A stretch of DNA of 64,000 bases from Pagrus major (GCF_040436345.1 NC_133232.1:32997315-33061314), one strand, 5' to 3'; shown: positions 34,485-49,800, counted from the first letter of the stretch. Notes: a model not told the origin generated them from the sequence alone. Program-made: numbers and translations.

Positions 34485-37400
34485 CCTGCTGGGTCCGGGA
34501 CAGTGGCCAGGCAGGGGGATCACTTTCAGCCAGCAGGAGATCTCACACTGATCTGCTCCATGTTGATGAGTGCTGCAGGCCTCAGGCCCCAGAGAGCAGA
34601 GCAGAGCACAGCTTCAGCAGCTAAGACCTTTTTATAATATACGGCTTTAATATCGGAGGGCTGCTGCTCTAAAATGAGACGTTCACGATTTGGGAGAGAG
34701 AGAAACACAAGGGTGGACATCGACTCTTATGACATGATTACTGACATTACAGTCAAACTCCTGCAATTTAGCAGCAATTTGAAGATTTTCTTCCGTCCGC
34801 ATGGGGATGAGTGTTGGCAGGAGAAACGCGAGTATCTGCGAAATTTTGCCGGATTTGGGACGTTATAGATGATTCATCCCCCAATTTGATCCAAAAGAAT
34901 AATGGCCCAGGTATCAACTCTGTACAATTTTCCCATTTTGTGGTGCCATTCATAACCCTGTCGCTCTCTCTCTGGATATCTTTGGTGTCGACTGATCAGA
35001 ACCACTGTTTATGGCAGGATTTATTAGAGTTTCTGAAGGACTATTGGGGAAAAAACTTTATAGACAAACATTTATTTCTACTCTACTGGCAAAAACAAAT
35101 GATGAGGCGTCGCAATAAAACTAAACTACAGACGAGACAATAAACAACGAGGTGTTTAAAGGGAGTTCGGGTGAAGCTACGTGGACCTACAGCACGTATC
35201 CATTCAGTTTGGGTTTAATTACCTTTACATTAGGGATCCATGTTTGTTTTGTCCATTTTATTAAGTGCCTGGTTGGATATATCAAAGCTTTCAGAAACGT
35301 TTCCTCGTCATAGTTACAAGTCAGAAACAGTTCCCACATGTTAATGAAGGCAGCCTGAGTGTCCGTGGAAGAGAAGATTATCGCTGTAGTTTCTCGGACT
35401 TGACTTCTAGGACAAAACTGTTGTATTGTAACTACATTAGTCTCTTTATTTCACCTTAAAGGTTCATTTCAACTACTTTTTTCCTGAACACAGTTTGTTT
35501 TTGGTCCACTTAGAGACAAAACAGGTCAATAAATGTAAAAATGTAAATCTGAATTCACAGAACAAAGACACAAGTGGTGATGAAGTGGTGTGTAACTGTA
35601 CCTCTTTCCATGCACCACTGCTCCTGGGTCTTTGGACAAAGCCTCGAGTTCCTGCACCTCATCCACCAGAGTCTTGAAACACACCCTCTTCACCCTGTAA
35701 ATTAAAGAAAAGATGCTTTAATATGATGAAGCCCACCCACTGATTCAAAGCGCTTTGAGTACATCAGGAAATAAAACTTCTAGCTTTGCAAAATTGCTCC
35801 TGACTCCTTGAGTCTACAGCGGGCTGATGTCAACCAGACCTGGGGCAGAAACAAACATTTCCTGTGGAGCAAAAGCTAAACTTTCTCAGAAGTATGTGCT
35901 AAAACTCAGGAATTTGTTCAGGAGATATGAGAGATTCTGGAGGAATTTCCGGCATCGGATGTGTATAGGAGTGATGATGAGCGAGGAGAGCGCGGGGAAG
36001 ACTCACACTTTGTAGGCCACGTCAAAGACCAGCGAGGTGATTGGGATGAAGACCAGGCCCATCCAGAAGACCCCCGAACTGAACATCATGGCCGCCTGTC
36101 ACACACACACACACACACACAGATACACTTATTCTCCGGTCACAGTAGACAATGCAGAGTTTAACAACTGATCAGATAAAAAGAAGAGCTCTTGAAAAGA
36201 ACAAACACCTGATAAAGAGGAGCCATTATCATCCTCTGAAGTGCCACATAATAAAAAACATCCATGACAAAGGCAGCCCAAAACAAACAGTCATATTGTG
36301 GAAATAAAGAGGAGATGGCTCCAAATAACTTGCTCAAAGTGGGTTAATCCTCCGTGACTAAATGATACCATGTTTGTGTTTGGATGTCCTCAGACTCTCG
36401 GCCCTTCAGGCCAGAGGAAGCACCTGTGAAGTATGTAGACAGTGGTATCTGTTTCACAGGAAAACAGCTCGACTGTTTGCTGCGTCGAGAGCTGCTGTCA
36501 GTACATCACAGGAGACGCAGGATGTGATCTGAGGCGCTTGCATTGATTCATTCAAAGCAACACTCAAAGTGAAGAGGGTGTCGATGATGCAGAGGAGCTG
36601 TAATTATCAGAGTTCGATACCTCGGAGTTACACTTTTAGTGATTAATGTTTGTAGAGAATATCCACAGAGAAAGAATAATTATTTAGGCTTAATTCCAAA
36701 ACTATAATTCAGTGTTTTGTTTGTGGCTGCAGTGAAAAACATTTCTGAACACTGTAGCTTTTCCAAAAACAAACATTTGAAACATTTATAACCAATTGGC
36801 AAAACTCGACCCTTTAAACAAGGATTGTAGAATACCTTGTTTTGTCCAAAACCCAAAGATATTCAGTTAACTGTCAGAGAGGACCAGAACACCAGGACAC
36901 ATTTAAGAAGCTGAATTCAGAGAATTTGGACATTTTTCTTCATAACAATAAATCCAAATAGTTGGAGATAAATAGTTTAATCAATGAATCTCTATATTGT
37001 CCAATCCTATCCTTTATTGTGAAAATTAATCTTTCAAATGCAAATTAATGGTAAGAATAAAAATCTGAAATCACTCTGTAATCACTATATTAGGTCGGCG
37101 TTTGACTGTCAAAGCGGCACCTCGGCCCAAAAATACCTCAAACTGAAGCTACTCTTGATAAAAGTGTTCATCATGTGAACATCATGTGTTCGTCAAGCTG
37201 ACTAAAAGTTCACAGAGGAGATTTTCTTTGCTGTCACATAACCCCTCTGAGTTATGCCTGAACAGAAATATAAACAGTGGGCTGATGTTTTATTTTTAAA
37301 CGCAGCGAGTAACAAACGATCACAGCGAGTTCATGAGCAAATACATCTGCAAATAAGACAGCTGTGATCCTCACTGAGGCTCATTTATCTCTGTGGAAGA

Positions 37401-37819
37401 AAAACAGTCTTGGATGAGATCCAACTCAGATCCAAAACGAGTCAGGCGGAGAAAACAGCTTCTCCTGCGCAACCGTTTGTCATTTGTTGGAAAAATACGA
37501 TTCATTAGTAGCCGACTCGCCTGTGATGATTTAAATTAAAAGTCACAGAACGGTGGCTGAGTCGGGAGGTTGTTTGGGGTCCAGAGCGTAGGAGAGACGG
37601 TGGATCATCTCGGTGGGAGCGAAACCTTTCAGCTTTCTGCGCGAGGACGATGTTTGCTTTGGCCCGCTGCACTGAAACTATCTGTCATTACGTGTCAAAG
37701 TGCAAAACTCGCGCTCCTTGTATTGTAATGTGCCACTTGTTTAAACTGCAGGGGCCCCTCGACAGTGTCCTTCCTGTAATGTGACACAGGCAGGGCCCTT
37801 AGGATGCACAGACACACAC

Positions 37820-37850
<31 letters not shown>

Positions 37851-40800
37851 GATCAGTGTCAAAACTATCAAAGCGCTCAGGTTTGCTCAAATTAGCTAAT
37901 CTGTTCGCCATTACCTGCAAATTGACTTTGATGTCTGACAAAACACTGGGGCAAGAGGAAATCCCAAATGACAGGAAATCAAAAATGTCTTTTTCCTACA
38001 GTTTGAGATGGACACGGATGAATGGAGCTTTTCTGTGTCGCCCAGAGGCTGAAAATGTATGAGATGAGGGAAAATTGCAGCGAAGCACGGGATATTTTCA
38101 TGTCAATTTTTTAAATTATGCGGCCCGGGTGGAAACATTTACTGTTTTTTTTTCCTTGTTGCAAGTCAGTTTAATTATTTTCGTTTTCATCCAGTGTATC
38201 ACGCATTTTAATGGGGGCGTTTTAGCTGTCTTGAGAGTCTTCTGAAAATAAACCAGGGGCGTATTCTCAGCATATTAAATCAAAGTCGATAAAGCTTGAA
38301 AAATAAACCATCGTAGTCTTTCACAAGTTCAATCTATGGACTATATTTATACGTCGTCATACATAACTCTGAGCCACAAATGATGTATTTACTGGACCGA
38401 TACTTCACGTCTCAAGTTTATCATAAAGTTCTGTGATACTGGTCAGAACAGTTAGTAAAATAACTCATAATAACATAAGACAACTGTGAAAACCGTAAGA
38501 CAGGAAGAAAGTAAAACTAGACTGAAATGAACAGCATTAATTCAATATAGTTTTTCAATTTGACGTCAAACTTTCACAATCCAAACAAATCTGACCAGCT
38601 ACAATCAACAAATGTTTGTCTTCAGGCATCTGGACAGGCTCCGAGACGACGACCGGGGCCAGCAGTGTCGGTGGATGCTAGCGACGTCTCATACCAGGGG
38701 ACCCCTGGGAGCTGGACGGGGTGAGAGAGGTCCAGGGGAGCGGGGCTGTATTTTTAGGACAAACTAATAAACTTGTCTGGCTGGACAGACAGTAGTGTCC
38801 GCTGGCATGGAGGGGTGTGTTTTCACAGGCCAACGACCCCCATCATGGCCACACACACTCAGACACACAGACTAGACGCAAGGCTAGACAGACAGAAGCA
38901 TGTGCACGCACAAAAAGTTCCTTGTATATATTCGCTGTAAGAAGTTCGGTTCTTAGTGTTTCTATTCTTTACCAAATGGTGAAGTGAGAATTTGTGGATG
39001 GTGAGGTGGTCAAGAAGTTATACAGCGTCTGATGCAGAGTTATAGCTGTGTCGTCTAGTCTATTTCCACACGAGCTGCTTCCATCTAACTGTCAAGCAAA
39101 TTTGAAGAGAACTTTTGAAAAGTCTCCATCGACTGGTTTGAGGCGAATAAAACTACGTTATGCAAAGAATAGTTTCATTAAAACTCAGCATGTTACACGT
39201 CTGTAATAATCAGAGTAGAGGAAAAAGAGGTTGCAAATCACGAAAGAAGATACAAAACCAGTCACCGTGGCCACGAGGGAATTTGTCATTTTAATCTGAG
39301 AATGGAAACCTGCAAATATCTGTAAAGACGGAGCTTCTTCTTCTTTCCTCTCAGCAGAAATGGCTCCTCAGTCTTTAAGCCAAAGGTTCACTCATAGATA
39401 TTAGCCACCTATATATGCCTGATTTTTTCATCAAGATCCATGCATTATCCCCTGAGAAAGTATTGAAAATGTAGAATAACACCCAATCTTGCAATGTTAA
39501 AGAAAGTGAAAAAAAATTCCTGGATCCGTCCGTTTGGTGTGGATCCGTTTCCAGATCCACACCAAACGTTAATGGGGTCTATTGTGGGCCAAGACAACAG
39601 ACGGAGGTGAAAACATAACCTCCTCGGTGAAAAACAAACAACATCGGGTTCCTGACTGGAAATCAACCTCTCAACTCCTGAATTAATGTGGGTGGAGGAG
39701 CACCCATGAGTGAGGCAGAAAACCCCCGACTGCTCCAGCGAGGCTGCTCAGTGGCCAACACACCAGATTGAGGCTCAAGCTACGCTATCTGTGTGTTTGG
39801 ATCGAGGCTTCTCTGCTCCAGTAAAGATCTGAACCTACAGAACATCAAAGATACGACTTTACTGGAAGTTATAAACCCTTCACCTTTGCAAAAGAATGTG
39901 GAAGAATATAAAGGAAAAAAACCCACATCAAGAATTTTATACATCCTTTTCCAGGAAGACTTGATCAGAGGAATCTGGCACCTGGCTGATCATGCCTGAG
40001 AGGGCCTTTAGTCTCAGCAGCTTGAATTATGTTAATGCCTGCCATTGTAATGGTAAATGTAAATTGAGGTAATCCACTACTTCACTATTCACCCCACAGG
40101 TCGCTCTGGATTCAGCAAAACCAGACTAAGAAAAACCAACTTGGTAACGCTGTGCCAGCTGTACGACATCCCAGAGATGCTAATATTCAAACACTAGCTT
40201 CCTGAATCCACAGAGCTTCTTTGTACAACCATTTTTTTCACTAGGTGGACTGAGAGGAGAAAGGTTAGACTAAGTTGAATAATGTTTTCAGGCTTCCATC
40301 CATGTTGATTCTCCAATTGGCTGAATTCAGCTGGCTCAACCCGACAACACTGTACATATGCTGGCTTCAAGGAGAAAAGGGAAATTGGAGATGAAATGAT
40401 ACATTTGGCCGAATAGTGCTCCAATCCTCAGCAGACTCTTGTGAATACAAAGTTAAAGCTTCTTAAGAATATATAGGCAGAAAGCACAGCACCAGTATCG
40501 GAGAGCCACAACTGAGGATGACAGAAAAGAGCAAGTTCAGTCAAAGACAGAGCATGAGAAGTACGGCCTGGATACCATGTTTGGGTTTTCAAAACTTCAG
40601 TGAGAATTACCCACAAATATTCAAACCTACAAGCCAAACACAAGCTGTCAGACTAGCAGTTTTTATTTACCTATATACTTTGCTTTAAAATGATCATGAG
40701 TGAGAACTTTTGAGGCTCAAAAGTCTCAAAAGTCCACTTGACAAATGTGTTTAGCAGTTGTGAGGACGGAGGATTTGAGCTGGGTTTTATGTGCGTGGGT

Positions 40801-43793
40801 TTTTAGAGTACTTAAAAGCCAAAGAGGGGCTCCATTTCTCTTCCTCAGGTCTTTTGCCTCTTTTTCGGAGCAGCCAACGTTACATCCCAGACAGCGAAAC
40901 AGCTGTGTTCTGTGCAGATCTGGCCCACACCTGGAATGATGGTACTTGGCCTCAGACGTGGGCCGGTTTCGGTTTATTTGGTTCGCTCTTGGCCGACGTG
41001 TAGCCACGGTATCGCCTGCTGTGGCTCAGATTTGGCAAACAAGAGTGGACCGCCCCAAGCGACTTAATAAAGCAAAAAGGCCGACCTTGCTTGAATAAGG
41101 TAAATCCACAAATTCCACATGTCATCACCAGAAACAAATCAGCCACTAAGAACCCAAAGAGGTCAACGTGGAAGACAAACAGACTCACTCAGTCGGTTCC
41201 TTCATTGACTCCATGCTCTCTGTGTGTCGCCTAACAAAGACAGCAAGACACCGACAAGGAAAACACACAGAAGAACTCTTACAAAAACACTTATAACTCT
41301 CACACAGCCAAGACTACACACACACACACACGCACACACACACGTGATTTACAGTGTGTGTACAGTAGATTAAAACCGTTCTTCTCACTAATGCTGCACA
41401 CCAGGGTCAGTTATTGCACTAACCATGTGTTGAGGTGCTTATCAATCATTAGCCGAGGGAGGACTGGGTACAAGAGTTTAACAAAACCTCCCGTACGACA
41501 CGCTCGTGAGTCTTAAAGAAGGAACAAAAGGATTCCACAAGTACCACTGAGGGTCTAAGTCAACAGCAGCGATGAACAGAGGACCATGATTCCTTCATTC
41601 GGTCAAGTTTATAAAAATCAGGAACATTATTTATCCCTACGATGCAACAGGTGTTGGGGACTTCTCTCAATCAAAACCAGATGAATTGGAGCTCCCTACA
41701 TCTAAAAAAACAGATCATTTGCAGATCTCATCATATACAAATGTGAATTTTTTTGAACAACAGCTTAGAGTTTAGAGCAAAACCAAGCGTAAACCCAGCG
41801 TGACCTCACCCATCTGTTTGAGGACGGCCGTTTTGAAGTATCAGGGATTTTTTGGAGCCAGAAGAGACGATATTTGGACGAGACGAAGGAGCTGGGGAAG
41901 ATCCTAATTGGATCTGACTGAGAACCCGAGGAGACAACTTGGTTGTGTCTTGTCAATCACAAGGAGGCCAGGCCCATCGTTTCTTTTACTCTGGAACCAT
42001 AATTTACTAAATAAACATTGTGTGGTTTACAGTCAATAAGCCCAACCATGTAACCAATCACATCGTTTTGGTTCCTTGTCTCAACAAAATTCAACACATT
42101 ATCTCAGTTTTTGGAGCTGTTATCTGAACGACTACACGAAGAGGAAAGCATCTGTCACAAGTAAGTTTTCTTCAAATCCTGCATGTTGCAGCACACAAAC
42201 TCATTACCTGTTTCAGGTACAATGCAAACGACAAACTTCCCGAAGACTAAAGACGCCTTAATGTTCACTGTGATGGATCACTTCTGAAGTAAGTTTCAGT
42301 TTCCTGAGCAGTAACTGCCCGGAGGGTAATAAAACATACACACACAACATAACAATGATATGTTTTGCTACGATCCTTTATGGAGTGAAATACCAAAGTA
42401 GTAAAAGGATATGTGACATTGGCTTTTTAAATTTGTGGCTCCGGGGAAGACTTAAACCTGAGGACAATAAAATTTTACAACTTAGCGAGATGAAAATCCA
42501 AAACGGTATCAAAATTCTCATTAATAATTCAAGTCTATCATGCCTCCAAAAGCAAAATAAAATATTGGACTGTCCTTAGTTTGCCCTCAAATATAAACCA
42601 TTTTTTCCGAATGTCTGTAAACAGAAACCTGCTCTTAATCCCGACCATATCTCACAGACTGGCATAGATAGCCCTGAGAGTGCTCTTGGCACCCTAAGCA
42701 TCAACAAACTTCTCGGTAAAGATGATTCCTTTCCGAGAAAATGGTTCTTATCACTGAGCAGAAACTGTGGAAGAATCTGATGCACACTTGTCGAGTGTAA
42801 AATCCATGTGCTGATGACAAGTACTTGAGTCTGGGTGAGAGCTGCTGCACTGCAGCTCTCAGCACAAATGAAAAAAATAGCAAAGGTGTGTGTGAAGCGT
42901 GAGGAGAGAAGGGATAAACTGTACTGGTAACAGCTGTGTTGATAGCAGAGGCGAGTCAGCAGACAGCAGGTCAGTGTGACAGAGCCTGCACAAGACATCT
43001 CCTGAGGTGAAGCTAAGCCTCTTAGCGTGGCAGATTACACTGCTGGAACAGAATAATCTGACATTTTCTTTTGATATCTGTGTCAGACTTTTAGGAGGTG
43101 CAAACGGGATGAGCCAATTGGGGAGTACCTCTGAAAAGCACACTAGCTGTTTAAATGTGTTACGTGGATGGATCCTGCACCTGTCCTGTCAATCGTCGAA
43201 AGTAATATTTAGCCTGACATTGATGAATGTGTTCACATGAAGCCGAGCGCTGCTTAACGTCTCTTGTTAAAGGCGGTGAGCTGGGTAGTGACTGAGAGCA
43301 GAAACAGGAGGAGAAGGGAGTTCTGGTGTCTGTTATGTTGTTGGCCCTCGGGCAGGTTTTCGGCTGGCAGAGCAGGGGGAAAGATGAACAAAAGGAGAAC
43401 AAAGAGGAACAAGCTGACGCAACAAGTAAAAGAGAAGAGCAAAAGAAAATAGATGGAAGGACAGAAAATATTTGAAGATTTGAGCACACGTCGAGGAGGC
43501 CGTGGTGAAATATGTGTGGCTACAGCAGGGTAGAGAATAATCCTGCTCTTCAGAGGCTACGAGGTCTTAAAGGGGAGACTGTGTCTCTGATGCCCTCTCA
43601 GGTTTCTGGGAGATGTGTCCCTGTTTGATGATGTACTGGCATCCCTGAGTCGGAGCAGGGGCATTGGGTTACCAACTACCCACAGGACACCATTACTGTC
43701 TTCAGTCAAGTGCTGCAGGGCGAGGATGAAAGCAGCAGGCTTCACAGACCGAGGATAGAGTGAAGCTAATACACTCACCTGCGTGTTTATGCA

Positions 43794-43846
<53 letters not shown>

Positions 43847-46800
43847 ATGACTGAGTGCAAAGTATGGAGCATTTCTGTGCATATTTGGTTAGTTATGTTA
43901 TTTATTGTGTCGTGTACATATTATTTATCCGTGTTTTGGCCATTAAATACCAAACATACTGTTAACAGCTCACTAACAATTACATATAACACTCAGCTGT
44001 TAGTCGAGTTTTCTTTATAATAATAATAATAATCAGGAATTAGGGACATTTTACTATGAAGTGAAGTCCTTAACCTGGCAATAAACAAGTTTTTTGCTTT
44101 AACGCTTTAACTTTCAACATGCAATTTTGTCAGCTGGTTGGCAGCCTGTCACCATTTCTCTCTGCTGTCATGTCTCCATTAAAGACCAAATGAATGAAAA
44201 ATCCTGTTTTGTTTTGTGTTGATGGTTGATGGAAATGAGCGAGTTGTCTTTCCGTCAGTGGCAGCAACAATAATACCACCTGGGGATAACTTGTCTGTTT
44301 CCACTTTAAAGGAATAGGTCGACATTTTGGGAGATCCACTTATATTCTTTCTGGCAGAGATCGAAGAGAAGACTGATACCGAGCTCATGTGTCTCCACTT
44401 AAGATGAAGCAACAGCCAGCAGATGGTTAGCTTCGCTTAGCATAGGCTGGAAAAAGGGGGAAACAGCTAGCTGGCTCTGCCCGTCTGTAACAAAATCAGC
44501 CTACTACCACCTCTAAAGCTCACTACTAATGATGAGCAATGAAACATAAAATGGACTCCATCTTTTTCTTACTCCAATCGAGGGTCTATGGACAGAGGAT
44601 GTCATTCACTGTACAGATTGTAAAGCCCACTGAGGCAACGTGATTGTGATTTTGGGCTATTTAGTAAAATTGACATGACTTCACAAAAGAAGTCTTTTCT
44701 CTACAGGGAGAACATTAAGTCTGCTTTGTTTCTACAGATAATGCTAACGTACCTGAATGTAACTGCACACACATATCTTTTACCTTCGGTTAACGTCCGC
44801 TCTGCATGAGGCTCTACACTGTACTTGTTTATCATGAGAAAATATGGGTTACGGTTCGTAAATTAAGTTTGTATCACAAATCAACAGACCACCTTTCCTT
44901 TAACATAAGGAACGATTTGCAGTGAGCATATTGAGTTACTCTCTAGCGAGCGGCTGTTCTGGCATATTTACATTTCTGTTCCAAGTTGAATCATCTCACA
45001 TTTCTGTCTGACATTTTGAGTTTTCCATCTAAAATCACCATAGAAGGCCAAAACTGGTGCAAAGTTAAGAACTCCCAAAACCGATCAAATAGCTCAGTAA
45101 TCAACTGCGCTACAATAAAAGTCTTCACTGAATCCCCAAAAGCCAGAAGCTTTACTGAAACAGGACACACGAGTACTGAGTCCCAGATAAACAGATAGTT
45201 TCCACTTCATCCTGTTTGGTGCCAGCCTTTCTCTTTGAATAACGTCCTGCTGTGTTCTTGTTCTCCAATGAAAAGATGCCTCATTCTCTCTCCCAGAATG
45301 CACTGGAGATGTCACCTGTGGTTAATAGGCTCTCATTGACCACCTGTGGTGACCCAGAGACAGTAATCACATTCGCATGTAAATACCAACTTAATAAACT
45401 GAATGTAGCAAGCGGTCAGGGTCTTATTTTCTAAATCGTTTCGAATATTTTATGAACTTCTAACCTCAGTTCCTCATTCTGCTGATTTGGAGGACATCAG
45501 TGTGTAAACAAAATATACATCCTCGCCTCTATTTGCTTAGCTTCTAGACTGCTTCACTGTGTCAATGTCACCTGTGGATACTCAGAGCCCAGGGAGGGCA
45601 ATGTAACACAAACACTGGGCTAATTGGCCCAATTAAGTCATTATGCAACACAAGCCAGAGGTCTGACAGTTGACACCCCTCTGGCTCTCCTTACAAAGAT
45701 CTGTATAACTCAGAAAATTCCCACCAGCATCATCTGTCTGTCGCAGAAAATGAATTACGAGCCGCTGCGGGTCTGTCAGTGATAGACGACTACATCAGCA
45801 GTTTCTTCAGTACCAGAGGAAGAAAGTGCAGATGTGCAAGCATGTGTATGAGCACATGTGTGTGTTTACCTCTCCTGACATATCGGGAGCCAGAGGGATG
45901 AGGGGCCATAGGGAAGAGTAGATAATGAAAAACACCACCCACAGGCCGATGCTTCCCCAGATGGCGATGTGACTGAACTGTAAAAGGAGGATCAGAGACG
46001 AGCTTTACTACAATTTACATACTGAAATCGCATTCAGACCAACAACTGAATACAGTTTACTGTCTTGTTTTGTTGTCATTTTTATGATTTAGGTCTATAA
46101 GTTCACGTTCAGTGTCTTCAAGTAACTGGAAGGAGTTCCCATACGGTGCATGTAGATTCACTGAGTTTACGGTTACAAGCTCAGTGGGAACAAACCATAA
46201 AGAGATTTGGAGATAAGAAGAGGAAGTAAAATGTGTCACAAGTATCGGTGGTCGTATAAAATAGAGGAACTGGAAAGAGATAACAGAATGTTAGTGAGAG
46301 AGGAGAGAGCTGTCAACCTACCATGGTCCAGGACGAGGTCTCAAGGCCGGCTTTAAGACAAACTGTGATGACAACAAACTGTGGAGACACAACACAGACT
46401 GATGTTAAAACCAAGACTGTTCCCCCTTCAGTGCTAACGTATATAGTATATATATATAGTATATATTATATACTGTACAGTATAATTTTACTGAAATCTG
46501 ATGAGACTTGGCTCAGACACCTGAACCGTTTAAACCAGCAGAAACAATGACTGTCAAGAAGATTGGTGCACTCACTGTGTAAACCATGTTGCCTAAGAGG
46601 AGATAGTCTGGAGTTCTTCCATTGCCAAAAACTGTATCTGTGAAGAGAATCAACAACAGAAGCTTTTAGGGCCAAAGCTGTCTCTTTTCAACTCCATTAG
46701 GTGAGCCAAAGAGTAAACAGCCAGACAGCTCCTTGGATATTACTGAATGTCAGCTTGAACTCTGGTGTAAAACGCCCTGTTAGAGATTCGGATATAAAAC

Positions 46801-49800
46801 GGACGTGGGAACGTGAAGTGAAAACCACAGTCAGACGCTGCTTCCATTACTGCCCTTTGAGAGGGACTGGAATGTTGATTCTGTCTTTCGCAACTATTAG
46901 GAAAGAGTGTTTCTATGAAAATCCATCAGTAAGACTGAGCAGCAGAGACCGTGTGCATTAATCATCTTCAGAAATTAAATGTTCTTGTTATTTCACAGCT
47001 GAAACAGAAAGAAATGGGCTGTTTTTACTGACAAAATGGATATTTGTTCTACATTTAAATTGGAATCCAACCGACTGAGAGCACTTTTACTCAAACAGCG
47101 GTTTCAAGAACTTTCAAGAAATAAAATAGAAATTGAATGCAAATCAGACGTATTGCTCCAAACGGCCTATGTGGATTTGGGCTGCAGCTGAGGCTAAACT
47201 ATCAGCAGTGTGCGACTGCCAGCAGAGAAAGAAGGAAAGAGAAGCTCCCTTTCCCTTCACTTCCGGCTGGTCACATGTCTTGTGTGCACTGAGGCTTTGC
47301 TGACAGCCTGTCAGTCAGAGTGAAGGGGCTTGGCGCCTTTGTTTGGAGAGCAGGCCCAAGCTTGTGTGGTCCTCTGCTGTGGCCAGCCAAGACTTACCGG
47401 CTCAGAGATCCCTATTCTCTCTGCACACACACACAGAAAGCTTGCATCTTAATGTGCAAAAACATGCACGACTGACCTACAGATAAATAAAGTTATTGTG
47501 AATTAAATAAAAAAAAACAGAATGATACTCCTTGTCTGCACTGAACAATCACCTGGAAAGTTTGTATCTGAGTGGTGGGTGAATAACTGCGTGCAAAAGC
47601 ATTTCAGAAAATCACCGCAAACATGAACTTGCGCTTGTTGGTGTGTGTCGCTCTTGGCGGAGCACACACATGTTTGCAATTCATGACCGGACGGTTGAAG
47701 AGAGAGAACTAATTAAGACAAAGTATGTGTGTTTGACTGTCCTCTTCATCCGCAGAGTCTGCCGAGAGAGTCGTGGCGGAGTCTCTGGGAGCTACTTACC
47801 ATGCTGGAAAGCTTTGAGGGGGAACCAGAAGAGGATGACGGAGTGGAAGAGGCCGTTCAGACAATGGGCCCAGAAGACCTGCAAAATAGTAGGGGGAGAA
47901 GGATGGAGGAGGAAGAGCGGAGGGGTGGGGGGTTGGAGGCGGCAGGAGATTCCAAGAAGAGAGAGTGAGAGGAGAGAAAAAAAAGAAGCATGAGAAAAGG
48001 GTGTGGGGAGCTCCAGCCTTCCAAGTGACCCCTGACCTGGGCCCTTTGTGCCAGCCCAGCGCTGGGCTAAGTGGCGGTTTTGTCGGGGCCTCCTCGCTGA
48101 ATGGCCACCCCGCTGACAGACACGTTGTATATCCTCTGTGTGTGTTATGGGGGAGAGAGAGTGCTGCTGAGTGTGTGTGCAAGCAGTGAAAGGCAAGTGG
48201 ACAGAGTGCAGGTTTCTCAACTCTTTTTTTTTTTTTTAAGATTACACCATATTTAATAGAGTCAAATAAAAAAGCAGCGAGAATAAGAAACTGCAAAATA
48301 CACGTCCTCACCTCGATGAAAAGAACATTATCCAGCATTAATATATGTGCTGCCAGTGTGAGGGTTTCCTCTTATTATATTTCATTAGGCTTTGGACCTT
48401 TCATGTGAGAATTTTAACTGGTGTAGAAATAAATGACAGGAGGGTTTAAACAAGCAGAAATCAGCCTAGAAACACACACAGCGAGACTGACAGGCCTGAC
48501 AGAGATTAAACTGTTTTCATGGTAATTATTAAGGGCCTGGAAAATGGTGGTGTGGACCGCAGTCTGCGTGTGTACGCATCTGTGTGTGCAAGCATGCAGA
48601 CTTTTGGATGAGTCGTTTAAATCAATACTCCAGCTTCAAAACCACCTTGTTTCAAATTTACATTATGCGACGCCGCAGCCAAACAAAACACTAATGGGCG
48701 ATGTAGCATGAAACAGCCGTGAAATCTATTCTGCCAAAAAGCCCGCTCCACATTCGTGCCCCCTTTTCCTCCCCCTCCCATGGCTGACCCAGACGTTGGT
48801 GTTAATTCTGAGGGAGCTGAAAATTCGTCAAAGTCGGAGAGTAAACGGCTGACAGAGGAAAAATGAAAACAGAAAAAACATCACATTTTAATCTTTGGCC
48901 TCTTCTTTGGCAAACGACAAATCAGAGGCTTGTTTCTTAAAAACACACTTTTCAACAACTTCAGCAAACCTGTCTGTGAAACATAAAACAAGTCCTATTC
49001 CAGACAAACTGGACACCCTGAAAAATAAAAATTTCATGGGATTTTTGCAGGTTAAAGTCACTTTGGAATAAGTATTAGTTCTGCTTTCAATGTTTCCTCT
49101 GTAAATGTTTTGAAGCAGTGGTGGCAGGAGGTAATGTTTTGTTTTTGTTCCACTTCCATCCCTGTTGCACTACTGTTTATATTTAGTTATTTGATCGTGA
49201 TGAAGGGATACTTCTATGCACCGGGCCTTATGATCGTTGTGTTTTGTTTTTATTAAAATCTAGCTGTGGTGGTAATGCTGTTACTGTGGTGGACCACCTC
49301 TCCTGAATGAGTGTAGAGGAAAACACTGGCTTTACATTGTAGGTTCATTCTGAGTATTTTGCCAGGAAAGGATGTGAAAAGGCAAAAGAGTAGGAAGTCA
49401 AGAAGGGCTGCTAACCAGGGTTGGGCCAATATTAGATATTACTGAATACTGCAATATTTACTTTGTTATTTATTTTTACATTTGTGATCATTTTCATAGT
49501 ATCAAACAGCTGTTACGGCATCTTCTGGCTTTTATTTTGAAAAGAAAAGGCGTGCTAAACTGTCCTGGCAGCGGAGGCAAGGCGCCTGATGTAGCGGCAT
49601 GCATGCAGCACTTTAACATACAGACATGGAGGACTTAGCTTCTAGGAAGAATGCCAGCTCAACAGTTTGGCAATATTTAAGGGTTTAAAGCCGGAGAAAA
49701 TGGCGAGCCAAGAGATTTGAATGAGGCTACATGTCATCGTCTATCACGATATTTGGGTGGGACAATGTAGCGTTTTAAAATTTTTGGATGTCACCCAGGC

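Larger units (their letters stand above)
33796..35601 (-). other. atp8a1 intron with long GT arrays
   Basis: A 1.8 kb intron, with (GT)n at 33991-34045 and a composite GT/GA array at 34236-34481. The remainder is unremarkable. Confidence 0.8.
36096..45869 (-). other. atp8a1 9.8 kb intron
   Basis: The longest intron in the window. It contains (CA)n at 36099-36121, 37812-37851 and 41319-41343, (GT)n at 43799-43846, a diverged GGGCTGCAACTAACGA-family copy at about 36800-37010, a perfect 15-bp inverted repeat at 39531-39568 and a partial TIR element at 44305-44540. The tract 37240-38280 looks repeat-poor and may be regulatory. No further exon is supported. Confidence 0.75.

Noticed and set aside
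33995..34624. Long Cys/Val and Thr/His frames
   Set aside because: Produced by (GT)n/(CA)n repeats, as are those at 13040-13668, 28620-29250 and 62113-62510.
40770..41190. GC-richer intronic stretch with overlapping frames on both strands
   Set aside because: Frames lack any family signature. ATCTGGCCCACACCTGG-type wording suggests a repeat, but I could not define ends.
43557..43778. 73-codon minus frame in the 9.8 kb atp8a1 intron
   Set aside because: No recognisable protein, no convincing paired splice sites, and flanking atp8a1 exons join in frame without it.
47792..48338. Minus frames of 140-180 codons spanning an atp8a1 exon
   Set aside because: Only 47878-47800 matches the flippase and has splice sites. 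The rest of each frame is intron read-through.
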